Source: Microbulbifer agarilyticus S89
GTDB taxonomy: Bacteria > Pseudomonadota > Gammaproteobacteria > Pseudomonadales > Cellvibrionaceae
Length of the DNA stretch: 45,937 nt
Assembly (NCBI RefSeq): GCF_000220505.1
Contig: NZ_AFPJ01000015.1
Span: forward strand, 1 to 45,937
Direction: 5' to 3'
Shown: positions 9,233 through 18,193 of the stretch, one piece after another
Layout of the letters: every line of letters begins with the position of its first letter
Numbering within the stretch: the first letter of the stretch is position 1
The notes under the pieces: model-generated
Database searches by the model: none
Told to the model about the DNA's origin: nothing
Seen by the model: only the letters and a program-made list of their open reading frames with translations
Translations under genes and position numbers: made by a program

Positions 9233-10468
9233 ATGACTGCTGTACGAAAACTGATTGAACACGAATCATTCGGCGGGATACTGCTGGTGTCCGCCGCCGT
9301 CATCGCCATGCTTCTGGCAAACTCCGCACTGCAGGGTTTTTACTTCGACGGGCTGAACACCACCGTTGCCGTCATTTTTGGCGACTTCGCCATCCAGAAA
9401 CCGCTGTTGCTGTGGGTCAACGACGGACTTATGGCGCTGTTCTTTCTTCTGGTAGGCCTGGAAATAAAACGCGAAGTCCTGGAAGGCCACCTGTCTTCCA
9501 AGGATCAGGTGATATTGCCCGGCCTCGCGGCCATTGCAGGCATGGCGTTCCCGGCACTCATCTATACCGCAATCAATTTTGATAACCCGGAAACCATGCG
9601 CGGCTGGGCGGTACCCTCGGCAACCGATATCGCCTTTGCCATCGGCGTATTCACCTTGTTTGGCAAGCGCCTGCCGGTCAGCCTGAAGCTGTTTCTGCTG
9701 TCGGTGGCTATTTTTGATGACATCGGTGCCATCCTGATTATTGCGCTGTTCTACAGCAGTGACCTGTCCATGGTTTCGCTGGGGGTCGCGTCCGCAGGTT
9801 TCGCGGCACTGTTTATGCTCAACCGGTCGCGCGTTACTAATCTCGCCCCCTATGTGCTAATCGGCATCATCATCTGGATTGCGGTGCTCAAGTCTGGTGT
9901 GCACGCGACGCTCGCGGGCTTCCTTACCGCCTGGTTTATCCCGCTGCGCGTCAACCGCGCAAAGCCCCGTGTGCCGCTGCACCGGATGGAACATGGCTTG
10001 CTGCCCTGGGTAACACTAATGATCCTGCCAGTATTTGCCTTTGCGAACGCCGGCGTCTCCCTGAGTGGTTTTTCTATCGAGCGTTTGCTGAACCCGGTCA
10101 CCCTTGGCATCGCCCTCGGATTATTTTTCGGTAACCAGGTGGGCATCTTTTCCACCGCCTGGCTCACCGTGAAGAGTGGTCTCGCGCGGCTGCCGGCTGG
10201 CGCCAACTGGATACATGTTTACGGTGTTGCCCTGCTGTGTGGTGTCGGATTCACCATGAGCTTGTTTATTGGCACCCTGGCGTTTGAGGGGTATCCCCCT
10301 TCCTACCAAGAAAATGTGAAAGTGGGTGTACTGCTTGGATCCTTCCTGTCAGCAGTAGCCGGTATTGCGGTGCTTTACTACTCCTGCCGAACACCGGCAG
10401 AAGAGGGTGCCGCACCGAATGAACAGCGCGCCGGAATGTTTCAAGCATCATCCGCTGGCAAAGCGTAA
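9233..10468 (+). CDS. nhaA: Na+/H+ antiporter NhaA
   Basis: This 411-residue protein is a typical NhaA antiporter with about twelve membrane helices that exports Na+ in exchange for protons. The key transport residues are Asp132 (SATDIAFAIG) and the pair Asp162-Asp163 (AIFDDIGAI), matching the conserved NhaA aspartates. The start at 9233 is preferred over an in-frame upstream GTG at 9197 because GGAGGA stands nine bases ahead and MTAVRKLIEHESFGG is a normal NhaA N-terminus. It lies 108 bp after sbtA on the same strand. The pairing makes physiological sense: NhaA keeps the inward Na+ gradient that SbtA would consume. A separate promoter is possible. Confidence 0.95.
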   Translation: MTAVRKLIEHESFGGILLVSAAVIAMLLANSALQGFYFDGLNTTVAVIFGDFAIQKPLLLWVNDGLMALFFLLVGLEIKREVLEGHLSSKDQVILPGLAAIAGMAFPALIYTAINFDNPETMRGWAVPSATDIAFAIGVFTLFGKRLPVSLKLFLLSVAIFDDIGAILIIALFYSSDLSMVSLGVASAGFAALFMLNRSRVTNLAPYVLIGIIIWIAVLKSGVHATLAGFLTAWFIPLRVNRAKPRVPLHRMEHGLLPWVTLMILPVFAFANAGVSLSGFSIERLLNPVTLGIALGLFFGNQVGIFSTAWLTVKSGLARLPAGANWIHVYGVALLCGVGFTMSLFIGTLAFEGYPPSYQENVKVGVLLGSFLSAVAGIAVLYYSCRTPAEEGAAPNEQRAGMFQASSAGKA

Positions 10469-10590
10469 TCGTAGATACAGGTGGAGGTCGCTGAATTACG
10501 AAGTCAGGCACTGACAAGGAGCCAGCACCCTACTGACTGCTGACCTGTTTGCGCCTGCTTCGCCACATTAAGCTTTTACTGTGTAAGTGC

Positions 10591-10612
10591 GGCTCTTCAT
10601 TCTGAAAGAGCC
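10591..10612 (+). promoter_or_regulatory. Hairpin just before the DUF6482 ribosome site
   Basis: GGCTCTT and AAGAGCC form a perfect 7-bp stem with an 8-base loop, ending three bases before the GGAAGGAGG ribosome site. It may terminate nhaA transcription weakly (no T-run follows) or act as a 5' leader structure for the small gene. Confidence 0.35.
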
Positions 10613-10627
10613 GTGGAAGGAGGCAAT

Positions 10628-10876
10628 ATGAATCTGCAGATCATCTCGCTGGAAGGACAGACGTACTTGGTTAACACCGTAGATGAGAACGGTGTTCATC
10701 CACTTGAGGGTCGCGATCACCGGCCTCTGCGATTCCATTGCCTTGAGGAGATCAAGGACTACGTCAACCCCCGTGCTTACGACGAAGTCTGGCTTGAGCA
10801 GCGCACTCCCTACGAGGAAATGTGCGGGCTCGGCGACGATACGGGTCCGCTCAAGGTCCAGTTACATTGGAATTAG
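10628..10876 (+). CDS. DUF6482 family small protein
   Basis: The 82-residue soluble protein contains QIISLEGQTYLVNTVDENG, HRPLRFHCLEEIKDYV and VWLEQRTPYEEMCGL. This ordered set matches what I recall of DUF6482 proteins in marine Gammaproteobacteria, which have no known function. The start at 10628 is strongly supported by GGAAGGAGG ending five bases upstream, over an in-frame ATG at 10613. It has no signal or membrane segment. It follows nhaA on the same strand at 159 bp, probably as its own unit. Confidence 0.65.
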   Translation: MNLQIISLEGQTYLVNTVDENGVHPLEGRDHRPLRFHCLEEIKDYVNPRAYDEVWLEQRTPYEEMCGLGDDTGPLKVQLHWN

Positions 10877-11029
10877 TACATTGGAGCTAGAACAATGGAG
10901 CTGGGCACTCACAGCCAGAAAAGTTGTTGAGTCGGGTCTGAGGTATTCCAGCAGGACCGGGCCCGTGCCCCCGCAGTACCGCAACGGCACGGAACCTTCC
11001 CTCCCGCTCCGTGCCCCTCGATCAGCCGC

Positions 11030-11533
11030 TCACTCTGCTGTATTGATTTCCAGCCAATTCTGGTTCGCCTTGCTGATGTTGCCGGCGGTATCCCGCTCCC
11101 AGATTTCAAAGGACTTCGCGTTGTTGTTCAGATACAGCTTGCCGTCGATGATGACCCAGCTGTCTGGCCGGGGGGGAGCTTCGAACCCTTTGGACATGGC
11201 GTAGGCACAGTGGCCTCCATAGGCGGGCACGTACTTTGCAGGGTCTGCGGCGAATAGATTACGGTTTTCCCGAGAGGCGAAACGCCAGGTCACATCACCC
11301 CATTCATAGGTGATATTAGCTAACCCCTTAACCGCTTTTTCGCCGGGTTTCAGGCTGTAATAGGCCACCACATCGGCGCCCTTGAGCGCATCGCGGAAAA
11401 AGTGTGAGTAGACATTCTTGTCGGCGGAGATCACCGCTGACTGAACAGGGATGGCTTTGGGCTGACTGTCATCCGCCAGAGCAACTGCGGAGGTGAACCC
11501 TAAAAGGACGGCGAGAGCGGTACGAAGCAACAT
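11030..11533 (-). CDS. Secreted YHS-domain protein
   Basis: The 167-residue protein has a signal peptide ending near AVALA-DDSQ. It then has a YHS-type core, ALKGADVVAYYSL, followed by YEWGDVTWRFASRENRNLF and DPAKYVPAYGGHCAYAM. YHS proteins of this length are common in Proteobacteria and are thought to bind a metal or ligand in the periplasm. The biochemical role here is unknown. The YHS cysteine/histidine cluster is visible as GGHCAY. It stands alone and convergent with the DUF6482 gene. The start is credible because the signal sequence begins immediately. Confidence 0.8.
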   Translation of the reverse strand: MLLRTALAVLLGFTSAVALADDSQPKAIPVQSAVISADKNVYSHFFRDALKGADVVAYYSLKPGEKAVKGLANITYEWGDVTWRFASRENRNLFAADPAKYVPAYGGHCAYAMSKGFEAPPRPDSWVIIDGKLYLNNNAKSFEIWERDTAGNISKANQNWLEINTAE

Positions 11534-11957
11534 AAAACATCCTTGAGTATGTGTTCAAAGTATTTTTATAGGCCTTGGGTACGCAACTAGATCACCCAAC
11601 CTGAGTGTACGGGAAAAGCCTGCATTGGCTACAGGGCCACAACCGGTTTATTGGCACTATTGGCCCATCAGTGGACAGTTTCGGTAATACGAAGGCCTGT
11701 TACGACAGGAGGAGTAGCATCTTTGTATATTTTTAAGGCGCCTTGGGCCCGGGGGACGGTCAACACCCGTAATCCGCTCGGCGGGAGTCGCTACCTTTTG
11801 CTATACCTAGCAATTGAATGACAAGACCGGTATTTTCTGTGCTTAACGCGGAACTTTTTGCGCCGGTCTGATGTATAAATTCTGACCAACTAATAAATTC
11901 ACGAAACTCAAACACAAAATAAGCACAGGTTCCCCGAGAACCATTGAGGACTAAATA
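11534..11957. other. Promoter-bearing interval upstream of oppA
   Basis: This 424-bp region separates the divergent starts of the YHS gene and oppA. A TATAAA at 11874-11879 preceded by TG is a plausible -10 for oppA, but its -35 is poor. No convincing open frame, inverted repeat or terminator stands out. Confidence 0.35.
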
Positions 11958-13631
11958 ATGTTTCCCCAACTGCATCTGAAACGCAGCCGTATCTGGCAAC
12001 TTGCGCCGGTACTGGCAGCACTGCTAGCGCTCGGCGGCTGCGGCGCCTCCGATTCAGGCTCCGAGACCAGCAAGCAAGCGGCGGTCAAATTAGACCCGAC
12101 CAAACTGGCAGCCGACCAAACCCTGGTGCGCGGTGGCGGCTCAGAACCAGAAACCCTCGACCCGCACAAGATTTCTGGCACTCCCGAATCGGCCATCTTG
12201 CGTGACCTGATGGAAACACTGGTTATTGCTTCGGCCGACGGTGGTGTACGCCCGGGCGTTGCCGAAAGCTGGACCACAGAGGACAACCAGCATTACATCT
12301 TTAACCTGCGCAAGGATGCCAAGTGGTCGAATGGTGATCCGGTAACGGCCGAGGACTTTGTCTATTCGTGGCGCCGAATTCTGGATCCCGCTACAGCATC
12401 CAAATACGCCTGGTATCTGGCCGCCGGCAAGGTGAAAAATGCCCAGGAAATTACCGAAGGTAAACAGCCACCAGAAAACCTCGGTGTTGAAGCGCTGGAC
12501 GCACATACTCTAAAGGTTTCTTTGCAAGCGCCGGTCCCCTACTTCATCTCTATGCTGGTGCATGCTTCCACCTCGCCGGTGCATAAAGGCACCGTTGAGC
12601 AGCACGGTGACCAGTGGACCCGCGTTGGCAACTTTGTTGGCAACGGTGCCTTCCGGCTGACCGAGTGGGTGGTGAATGAACGCATCGAATATGTGAAAAA
12701 TGAGCACTACTGGGATGCCGACAATGTGAAGCTGCAAAAAGTGCGCAACTTGCCAATACAATCACCGAATGCTGAGCTGAAACGCTACGAAGCGGGCGAG
12801 ATCGACTTCACTTTCGAAGTGCCCATTGAACATATCAATCGTCTACGCAAAGAGCGTGCTGATGAAGTAAGAACAGCGCCGTATATCGGAACCTACTATT
12901 ACGAATTCAACACCACCCAGCCGCCGTTTAATGACTCCCGCGTGCGTCGTGCACTTGCCTATGCAATCGATCGTGAAATCATGGCCAACAAAGTGATGGG
13001 CCGCGGCGAGAAGCCATCATTCCACCTGACTCCAGGAATCGTAACAGGCTTTGATGCCCCGCCCACCGCATGGAGCCAGAAGACTCAAGCTGAGCGAGTC
13101 GCCAAGGCAAAAGAGCTGCTGGCAGAAGCTGGCTACAACGAGCAGAATCCGCTTAAGTTCAGTGTGCTCTACAACACCAATGACAACCACAAAAAAGTGG
13201 CTGTAGCGATTACCGCTATGTGGAAGCAAACTCTTGGCCATGTGGATGTGACGCTGGAAAACCAGGAGTGGAAAACCTACCTGGACACCCGCGCCAATAC
13301 CGACTTCGACATCGCCCGCGCCGGCTGGATCGGTGATTACAATGAACCATCCACCATGCTGAAGCTTCTGTTAACCGACGGCGGCAGCAATTACGCAAAA
13401 TACAGTAATCCGAAGTATGACGAGCTGTTTGCGAAAAGTGCGAAAGAGATCGATGTGACCAAGCGTGCGGAATACTACGCCAAGGCCGAAGAAATTCTCG
13501 CGCAGGATATGCCAATCGCCCCAATTTACCAGTACGTGACCCAACACCTGGTGAAGCCGCATGTGGGTGGATATGCACCCGATCCACTGGACAACTACTA
13601 CTCCAAGGACATGTGGATCATCGAACATTAA
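11958..13631 (+). CDS. oppA: OppA, oligopeptide ABC transporter substrate-binding lipoprotein
   Basis: The 557-residue protein is a family 5 extracellular solute-binding protein. A lipobox LGGC places the lipidated cysteine at residue 28. The mature part has typical SBP5 segments: EPETLDPHKISGTPES, GVRPGVAESWTTEDN, YIFNLRKDAKWSNGDPVTAEDFVYSW and NDSRVRRALAYAIDRE. It captures peptides in the periplasm for OppBCDF. The length and the AEDFVYSWRRILDP segment favour an OppA/MppA peptide binder over a nickel or dipeptide binder. It is the first gene of the opp cluster and is followed by a strong hairpin before oppB, which would let it be made in excess. Confidence 0.93.
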   Translation: MFPQLHLKRSRIWQLAPVLAALLALGGCGASDSGSETSKQAAVKLDPTKLAADQTLVRGGGSEPETLDPHKISGTPESAILRDLMETLVIASADGGVRPGVAESWTTEDNQHYIFNLRKDAKWSNGDPVTAEDFVYSWRRILDPATASKYAWYLAAGKVKNAQEITEGKQPPENLGVEALDAHTLKVSLQAPVPYFISMLVHASTSPVHKGTVEQHGDQWTRVGNFVGNGAFRLTEWVVNERIEYVKNEHYWDADNVKLQKVRNLPIQSPNAELKRYEAGEIDFTFEVPIEHINRLRKERADEVRTAPYIGTYYYEFNTTQPPFNDSRVRRALAYAIDREIMANKVMGRGEKPSFHLTPGIVTGFDAPPTAWSQKTQAERVAKAKELLAEAGYNEQNPLKFSVLYNTNDNHKKVAVAITAMWKQTLGHVDVTLENQEWKTYLDTRANTDFDIARAGWIGDYNEPSTMLKLLLTDGGSNYAKYSNPKYDELFAKSAKEIDVTKRAEYYAKAEEILAQDMPIAPIYQYVTQHLVKPHVGGYAPDPLDNYYSKDMWIIEH

Positions 13632-13638
13632 TTGATAA

Positions 13639-13672
13639 AAAGCCCGGGAACGCTTTGCCGCTCCCGGGCTTT
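13639..13672 (+). terminator. Attenuating terminator between oppA and oppB
   Basis: AAAGCCCGGGA and TCCCGGGCTTT form an 11-bp perfect stem with a 12-base loop, five bases after the oppA stop. The T-run is short (TTTG), so read-through into oppBCDF is likely. Such a hairpin fits the usual need for much more binding protein than permease. Confidence 0.75.
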
Positions 13673-13763
13673 GTCAGTTCCAGGGAAGCCAAAAGTTCCC
13701 AAGAGGTATGGAAGCGCTTCAGAACAAGTAGGTTCCAAACTAAAGCTATAACAGAAGACGCTT

Positions 13764-14687
13764 ATGTTGAGTTTTATTGCCAAGCGGGTGTTGGAAGCCA
13801 TTCCCACACTGCTTATTTTGATTACCGTCTCTTTCTTCCTGATGCGCTTTGCGCCGGGAAATCCCTTCTCCGCCGAAATTGCCATGACACCCGAAGTCAT
13901 GGCAAATATCGAAGCCAAGTACGGTTTTGACAAGCCCGTACATGAACAGTACTTCACTTACCTCGGCAACCTGCTGCAGGGCGACCTGGGGCCGTCGTTT
14001 AAATACAAAGATTTCACCGTGAATGAGCTGGTCGCCCAGGCACTACCGGTATCGGTGAAGATCGGCCTGTTTGCCTTTACTGTTGCGGTCACCTTCGGGG
14101 TGACGTTTGGCACCATCGCCGCACTGCGCCAGAACACCTGGATCGATTACACGATTATGACCAGCGCCATGGCCGGCGTTGTGATTCCCAGTTTTGTGCT
14201 GGCGCCGCTACTGGTTTTGATCTTTGCCATTGGGCTCGAATGGCTACCCGCAGGTGGCTGGCATAATGGCGCAGCCCCATATGTTGTCCTGCCAGTTATC
14301 GGCATGTCCCTGTACTACATCGCCTCTATTTCACGGATTATGCGCGGCAGCATGATCGAGGTGCTGAATTCCAACTTTATTCGTACCGCCAAGGCCAAAG
14401 GCCTGTCGATGCCTTACATCATCGTGCGCCATGCCCTGCGCCCGGCGATTCTGCCGGTGCTTTCCTATCTCGGCCCAGCACTGGTGGGCATCATCACCGG
14501 CTCGGTCGTGATCGAAACCATCTTCGGCCTGCCTGGTATTGGCCAGCTGTTTGTGAACGGTGCGCTTAACCGCGACTATTCCATGGTGCTGGGTCTCACT
14601 ATTCTGGTGGGGGCGTTGACCATTACTTTCAATGCGATTGTCGACATCCTGTACGCAGTGGTCGACCCAAAAATCCGCTACTCATAA
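13764..14687 (+). CDS. oppB: OppB, peptide ABC transporter permease
   Basis: The 307-residue inner-membrane permease begins MLSFIAKRVLEAIPTLLILI, the usual OppB/DppB first helix. It carries the conserved ABC-permease EAA loop, IEVLNSNFIRTAKAKGLSM, near residues 190-215. Six membrane helices are expected. With OppC it forms the membrane pore for peptides handed over by OppA. Final residues VDPKIRYS are typical. It lies 132 bp after oppA, beyond the attenuating hairpin, and 12 bp before oppC. Confidence 0.93.
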   Translation: MLSFIAKRVLEAIPTLLILITVSFFLMRFAPGNPFSAEIAMTPEVMANIEAKYGFDKPVHEQYFTYLGNLLQGDLGPSFKYKDFTVNELVAQALPVSVKIGLFAFTVAVTFGVTFGTIAALRQNTWIDYTIMTSAMAGVVIPSFVLAPLLVLIFAIGLEWLPAGGWHNGAAPYVVLPVIGMSLYYIASISRIMRGSMIEVLNSNFIRTAKAKGLSMPYIIVRHALRPAILPVLSYLGPALVGIITGSVVIETIFGLPGIGQLFVNGALNRDYSMVLGLTILVGALTITFNAIVDILYAVVDPKIRYS

Positions 14688-14699
14688 GAGGCTTACGAG

Positions 14700-15608
14700 A
14701 TGTTATCCACTACAGCCAATAAAGAAGCGGTTGAGAATTTTTCCGAACAGCTGGAGGTCAAGGGCCGCAGCTTGTGGGACGATGCCCGCCGTCGTTTTTT
14801 CAATAACCGCGCCGCGCTGACCAGCCTGGTTATTTTAAGCCTCATCACCCTGTTTGTTGTTGTTGGCCCCATGCTCAGCCAGTTCGCTTTCGACGAAGTA
14901 GACTGGGGTGCGATGCACGCGGCGCCGTCGCTGGCATCCGGGCATTATTTCGGTACCGACGCCCTCGGCCGCGATCTGTTTGTGCGCATCGCCATGGGTG
15001 GACAAATTTCACTGATGGTCGGTGTCCTGGGTGCCCTGGTAGCGGTGTTGATCGGCACCCTGTACGGCGCCACAGCCGGTTTTGTCGGTGGCCGTACCGA
15101 CCGCGTGATGATGCGTACCCTGGAAATCCTGTACTCCTTCCCGTTCATGTTCTTCGTCATCCTGCTGGTGACGTTTTTTGGTCGCAACATCCTGCTGATC
15201 TTTATCGCCATTGGTGCGGTGAGCTGGCTGGATATGGCACGTATCGTGCGCGGCCAGACACTGAGCATCAAGGGCAAGGAATTTGTCGAGGCGGCCACGG
15301 TTTACGGTGTGTCCAAGTGGGCGATGATCACCCGACATATCGTGCCCAATGTGCTCGGTATTGTTGCGGTATATGCGACCTTGCTCGTGCCGCAAATGAT
15401 CCTGTTTGAATCTTTCCTCAGCTTCCTCGGTCTGGGTGTTCAGGAGCCAATGACCTCCTGGGGTTCCCTGTTGAACGAAGGTGCGCAGACCATGGAAATT
15501 GCCCTGTGGCAATTGATGGTGCCGGCCGTATTCATGGTCACCACCCTGTTCTGTTTTAACTTTATCGGCGACGGCCTGCGCGATGCGCTGGACCCGAAAG
15601 ATCGCTAA
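14700..15608 (+). CDS. oppC: OppC, peptide ABC transporter permease
   Basis: The 302-residue permease has an N-terminal cytoplasmic segment (LWDDARRRFFNNRAALTSL) typical of OppC before the first helix. Then comes HYFGTDALGRDLFVRIAMGGQISL, a hallmark of this family. The EAA loop reads KGKEFVEAATVYGVSKWAMI. The C-terminus GDGLRDALDPKDR is standard. It pairs with OppB to form the channel. It sits 12 bp after oppB and 11 bp before oppD, so the permease and ATPase genes are clearly one operon. Confidence 0.94.
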   Translation: MLSTTANKEAVENFSEQLEVKGRSLWDDARRRFFNNRAALTSLVILSLITLFVVVGPMLSQFAFDEVDWGAMHAAPSLASGHYFGTDALGRDLFVRIAMGGQISLMVGVLGALVAVLIGTLYGATAGFVGGRTDRVMMRTLEILYSFPFMFFVILLVTFFGRNILLIFIAIGAVSWLDMARIVRGQTLSIKGKEFVEAATVYGVSKWAMITRHIVPNVLGIVAVYATLLVPQMILFESFLSFLGLGVQEPMTSWGSLLNEGAQTMEIALWQLMVPAVFMVTTLFCFNFIGDGLRDALDPKDR

Positions 15609-15619
15609 GGAGCTGCGCC

Positions 15620-16597
15620 ATGACTTTATTGAATGTGAAAGACCTGCGCGTGGAATTCACCACGCCGGAAGGGGCGGTGACTGCCGTCAACGATCTGAAT
15701 TTTTCGCTCAATGCCGGCGAAACCCTGGGTATTGTTGGTGAGTCCGGCTCGGGTAAAACCCAGACCGTGTGTTCCATGATGGGCTTGCTGGCCAAGAATG
15801 GCATCGTCAGTGGCAGTGCCAAATTCAAGGGACAGGAAATCCTCGGCTTGCCGGAGCGCGAGCTCAACAAAATTCGTGCAGAAAAAATCGCGATGATTTT
15901 CCAGGACCCAATGACCTCGCTGAACCCCTATATGAAAGTGGGTAATCAGCTGGCTGAGGTTCTGGTGAAGCACAAGGGCATGAGCAAGAAAGAAGCGCTC
16001 GCGGAAGCTGTGCGCATGCTGGATGCGGTAAAAATTCCCGAAGCGCAAAAGCGCCTCAACATGTATCCGCACGAATTCTCCGGTGGCATGCGCCAGCGGG
16101 TAATGATTGCCATGGCCTTGTTGTGCAGCCCGGAACTGCTGATTGCCGACGAGCCGACCACGGCTCTGGACGTTACCGTACAGGCACAAATTCTGGCACT
16201 GCTGAACGAGTTAAAGCGCGACTTCAACACTGCCATTATCATGATCACCCACGACTTGGGTGTCGTTGCTGGTGCTTGTGACAAGGTACTGGTGATGTAC
16301 GCCGGCCGCACCATGGAGTACGGCAGCGCGGATGATATTTTCTATCGCCCGACCCACCCCTACAGCGAAGGCCTGCTCAAAGCCATTCCGCGCTTGGACA
16401 GCGCGGGAGAAGAACTGCCGACCATTCCCGGCAACCCACCCAACCTGCTGAACCTCCCTAGCGGCTGCCCGTTCCAGGAACGCTGCCACCGGGTGCAGGA
16501 CCGCTGCCGCCAGGAGGCACCGGCACTGCACAATTTTGATGCCGAACGCCTGCGTGCCTGCCATGCAGATGCCAATCAGATTCTGGAGGCCAGCTAA
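15620..16597 (+). CDS. oppD: OppD, peptide ABC transporter ATPase
   Basis: The 325-residue ATPase shows Walker A (GESGSGKT), the ABC signature (FSGGMRQRV), Walker B (LLIADEPTTALD) and the switch histidine (ITHDLG). The C-terminal oligopeptide-transporter extension contains the cysteine-rich segment SGCPFQERCHRVQDRCRQ. In some family members this region binds an Fe-S cluster or metal. It powers peptide import with OppF. AAGGAG precedes the ATG. The stop codon overlaps the oppF start by one base (TAATG). Confidence 0.95.
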   Translation: MTLLNVKDLRVEFTTPEGAVTAVNDLNFSLNAGETLGIVGESGSGKTQTVCSMMGLLAKNGIVSGSAKFKGQEILGLPERELNKIRAEKIAMIFQDPMTSLNPYMKVGNQLAEVLVKHKGMSKKEALAEAVRMLDAVKIPEAQKRLNMYPHEFSGGMRQRVMIAMALLCSPELLIADEPTTALDVTVQAQILALLNELKRDFNTAIIMITHDLGVVAGACDKVLVMYAGRTMEYGSADDIFYRPTHPYSEGLLKAIPRLDSAGEELPTIPGNPPNLLNLPSGCPFQERCHRVQDRCRQEAPALHNFDAERLRACHADANQILEAS

Positions 16598-17604
16598 TGA
16601 CTATTGCAGAGAAAGAATTACTGCTGGATGTGCAGGACCTGAAAGTCCATTTCCAGATCAAGAAAGAAAATGCCTGGCCCTGGACCAAACCGGCCGACCT
16701 GAAAGCGGTAAACGGTGTCGACCTGCAACTGTATGCGGGTGAAACCCTGGGCGTGGTGGGTGAATCTGGCTGTGGCAAGTCCACCCTGGCCCGGGCGATC
16801 ATCGGCCTGATCAAGGCCACCGAGGGCAATGTGCTGTGGTTAGGCAAGGATCTCACCGAGCTGGACGACAAAGCCCTGCGCGCGACCCGCTCGGATATCC
16901 AGATGATCTTCCAGGATCCGCTGGCCTCCCTGAACCCGCGTATGACCATCGGCGATATTATTGCCGAGCCCCTGCGCACCCTGCGCCCGGATATTCCCAA
17001 ACAGGAAGTCAGCGACCGGGTACAGGCGATGATGATGAAGGTGGGGCTGCTGCCCAACCTGGTCAATCGCTACCCCCACGAATTCTCCGGCGGCCAGTGC
17101 CAGCGTATCGGCATTGCGCGCGCGCTGATTCTAGAGCCGAAGCTGATCATCTGCGATGAGCCAGTATCTGCACTGGATGTGTCCATTCAGGCCCAGGTGG
17201 TCAACCTGCTCAAGCAGCTGCAGCGGGAAATGAACCTGTCGCTTATCTTTATTGCGCACGACCTGTCAGTGGTAAAACACATCTCCGACCGCGTGGTGGT
17301 GATGTATCTGGGTAATGCCGTGGAAGTGGGTTCCGCAGAGGCTCTGTTTGCTAACCCCCAGCACCCCTACACCCAGGCCCTGATGTCGGCGGTACCGATC
17401 CCCGACCCAAATGTGGAGAAGAGCAAAGAGATCCAGCTGCTGGAAGGCGAGCTGCCATCCCCCATTAACCCGCCCAGCGGCTGTGTGTTCCACACTCGCT
17501 GCCCGCATGCGGACGCAGGATGCGCCGAAGAAATTCCCAGCCTTCGTGGCAGCATGGAGCACCAGAGTGCGTGTCTGCGCCTGGAGGAGTTACAAGCGGG
17601 ATAA
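16597..17604 (+). CDS. oppF: OppF, peptide ABC transporter ATPase
   Basis: The 335-residue partner ATPase has Walker A GESGCGKS, signature FSGGQCQRIGIARAL, Walker B LIICDEPVSALDVS and switch histidine IAHDLS. The C-terminal extension SGCVFHTRCPHADAGC parallels OppD. The OppF-type insert around HFQIKKENAWPWTKPADLKAV, given here as HFQIKKENAW, distinguishes it from OppD. Translation is coupled to oppD by a one-base overlap. It is the last gene of the operon and is followed by a GC-rich hairpin. Confidence 0.95.
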   Translation: MTIAEKELLLDVQDLKVHFQIKKENAWPWTKPADLKAVNGVDLQLYAGETLGVVGESGCGKSTLARAIIGLIKATEGNVLWLGKDLTELDDKALRATRSDIQMIFQDPLASLNPRMTIGDIIAEPLRTLRPDIPKQEVSDRVQAMMMKVGLLPNLVNRYPHEFSGGQCQRIGIARALILEPKLIICDEPVSALDVSIQAQVVNLLKQLQREMNLSLIFIAHDLSVVKHISDRVVVMYLGNAVEVGSAEALFANPQHPYTQALMSAVPIPDPNVEKSKEIQLLEGELPSPINPPSGCVFHTRCPHADAGCAEEIPSLRGSMEHQSACLRLEELQAG

Positions 17605-17612
17605 AATAGTAC

Positions 17613-17636
17613 GGCCGCGCCATCATTGGCGCGGCC
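17613..17636 (+). terminator. Hairpin at the end of the opp operon
   Basis: GGCCGCGCC and GGCGCGGCC form a perfect 9-bp GC stem with a 6-base loop whose outer A/T also pair, eight bases after the oppF stop. The tail is only TTAC, so termination may be partly Rho-dependent or the structure may protect the 3' end. Confidence 0.6.
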
Positions 17637-17690
17637 TTACTACCACAGACGATTTTTCTGCCGGCGTCAGTTGGCACCGAACAAACCTAC

Positions 17691-18104
17691 CTAGAAATTG
17701 ACGTGCAAACCGCGTTCGTAAATTGCTACGGTCAAGTCACCGGCTTGCTCGCGCAACACAGACAGTTCGGCATTCCCCTGGCTACGCCAGAACGCTTTCG
17801 CACGACTCTCACACGGGAAGCGCGTCAGCATGACCACGTCGGCACCAGACTGGCCACCGTGTAACACCGCACTGGGGGATTGCTGCGTCAGCACCTGACC
17901 ATCGAAGTCTTCCACCTGCTCGGCGTATGCCATGCGGTAACTGGCGAGCGCATCATCGCTACGCAGTGAGCCAGTCTGTACCAGATAGGCAGTGCGCTTA
18001 CAGCTGTTGCTGTAGCCACTCTGGCCAGTTTCGGTCACATTGATCGACACACACCCGGTGAGGCTGGTGAAAATTGCGGCCAGTAACACTGCTCGAGTCA
18101 TCAT
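17691..18104 (-). CDS. Lipoprotein with DUF1330-like domain
   Basis: The 137-residue product has a lipobox (LTGC) with lipidated Cys18. The rest resembles the DUF1330/EthD-type ferredoxin-like fold: YRMAYAEQVEDFDGQVLTQQ, then ADVVMLTRFPCESRAKAFWRS and AELSVLREQAGDLTVAIYE. DUF1330 proteins are normally cytoplasmic and about 95 residues, so a lipid-anchored version is somewhat unusual. Function is unknown. It is convergent with the opp operon and has no obvious operon partner, although mdaB lies 90 bp upstream on the same strand. Confidence 0.6.
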   Translation of the reverse strand: MMTRAVLLAAIFTSLTGCVSINVTETGQSGYSNSCKRTAYLVQTGSLRSDDALASYRMAYAEQVEDFDGQVLTQQSPSAVLHGGQSGADVVMLTRFPCESRAKAFWRSQGNAELSVLREQAGDLTVAIYERGLHVNF

Positions 18105-18193
18105 GGTTTCTCTCTAATTCCTACAAATGGATGAAATTGACCATTTAGACGCGGGCCGACGGCAACTGGATGCAGCACGCCGCGCAGTGGAGC

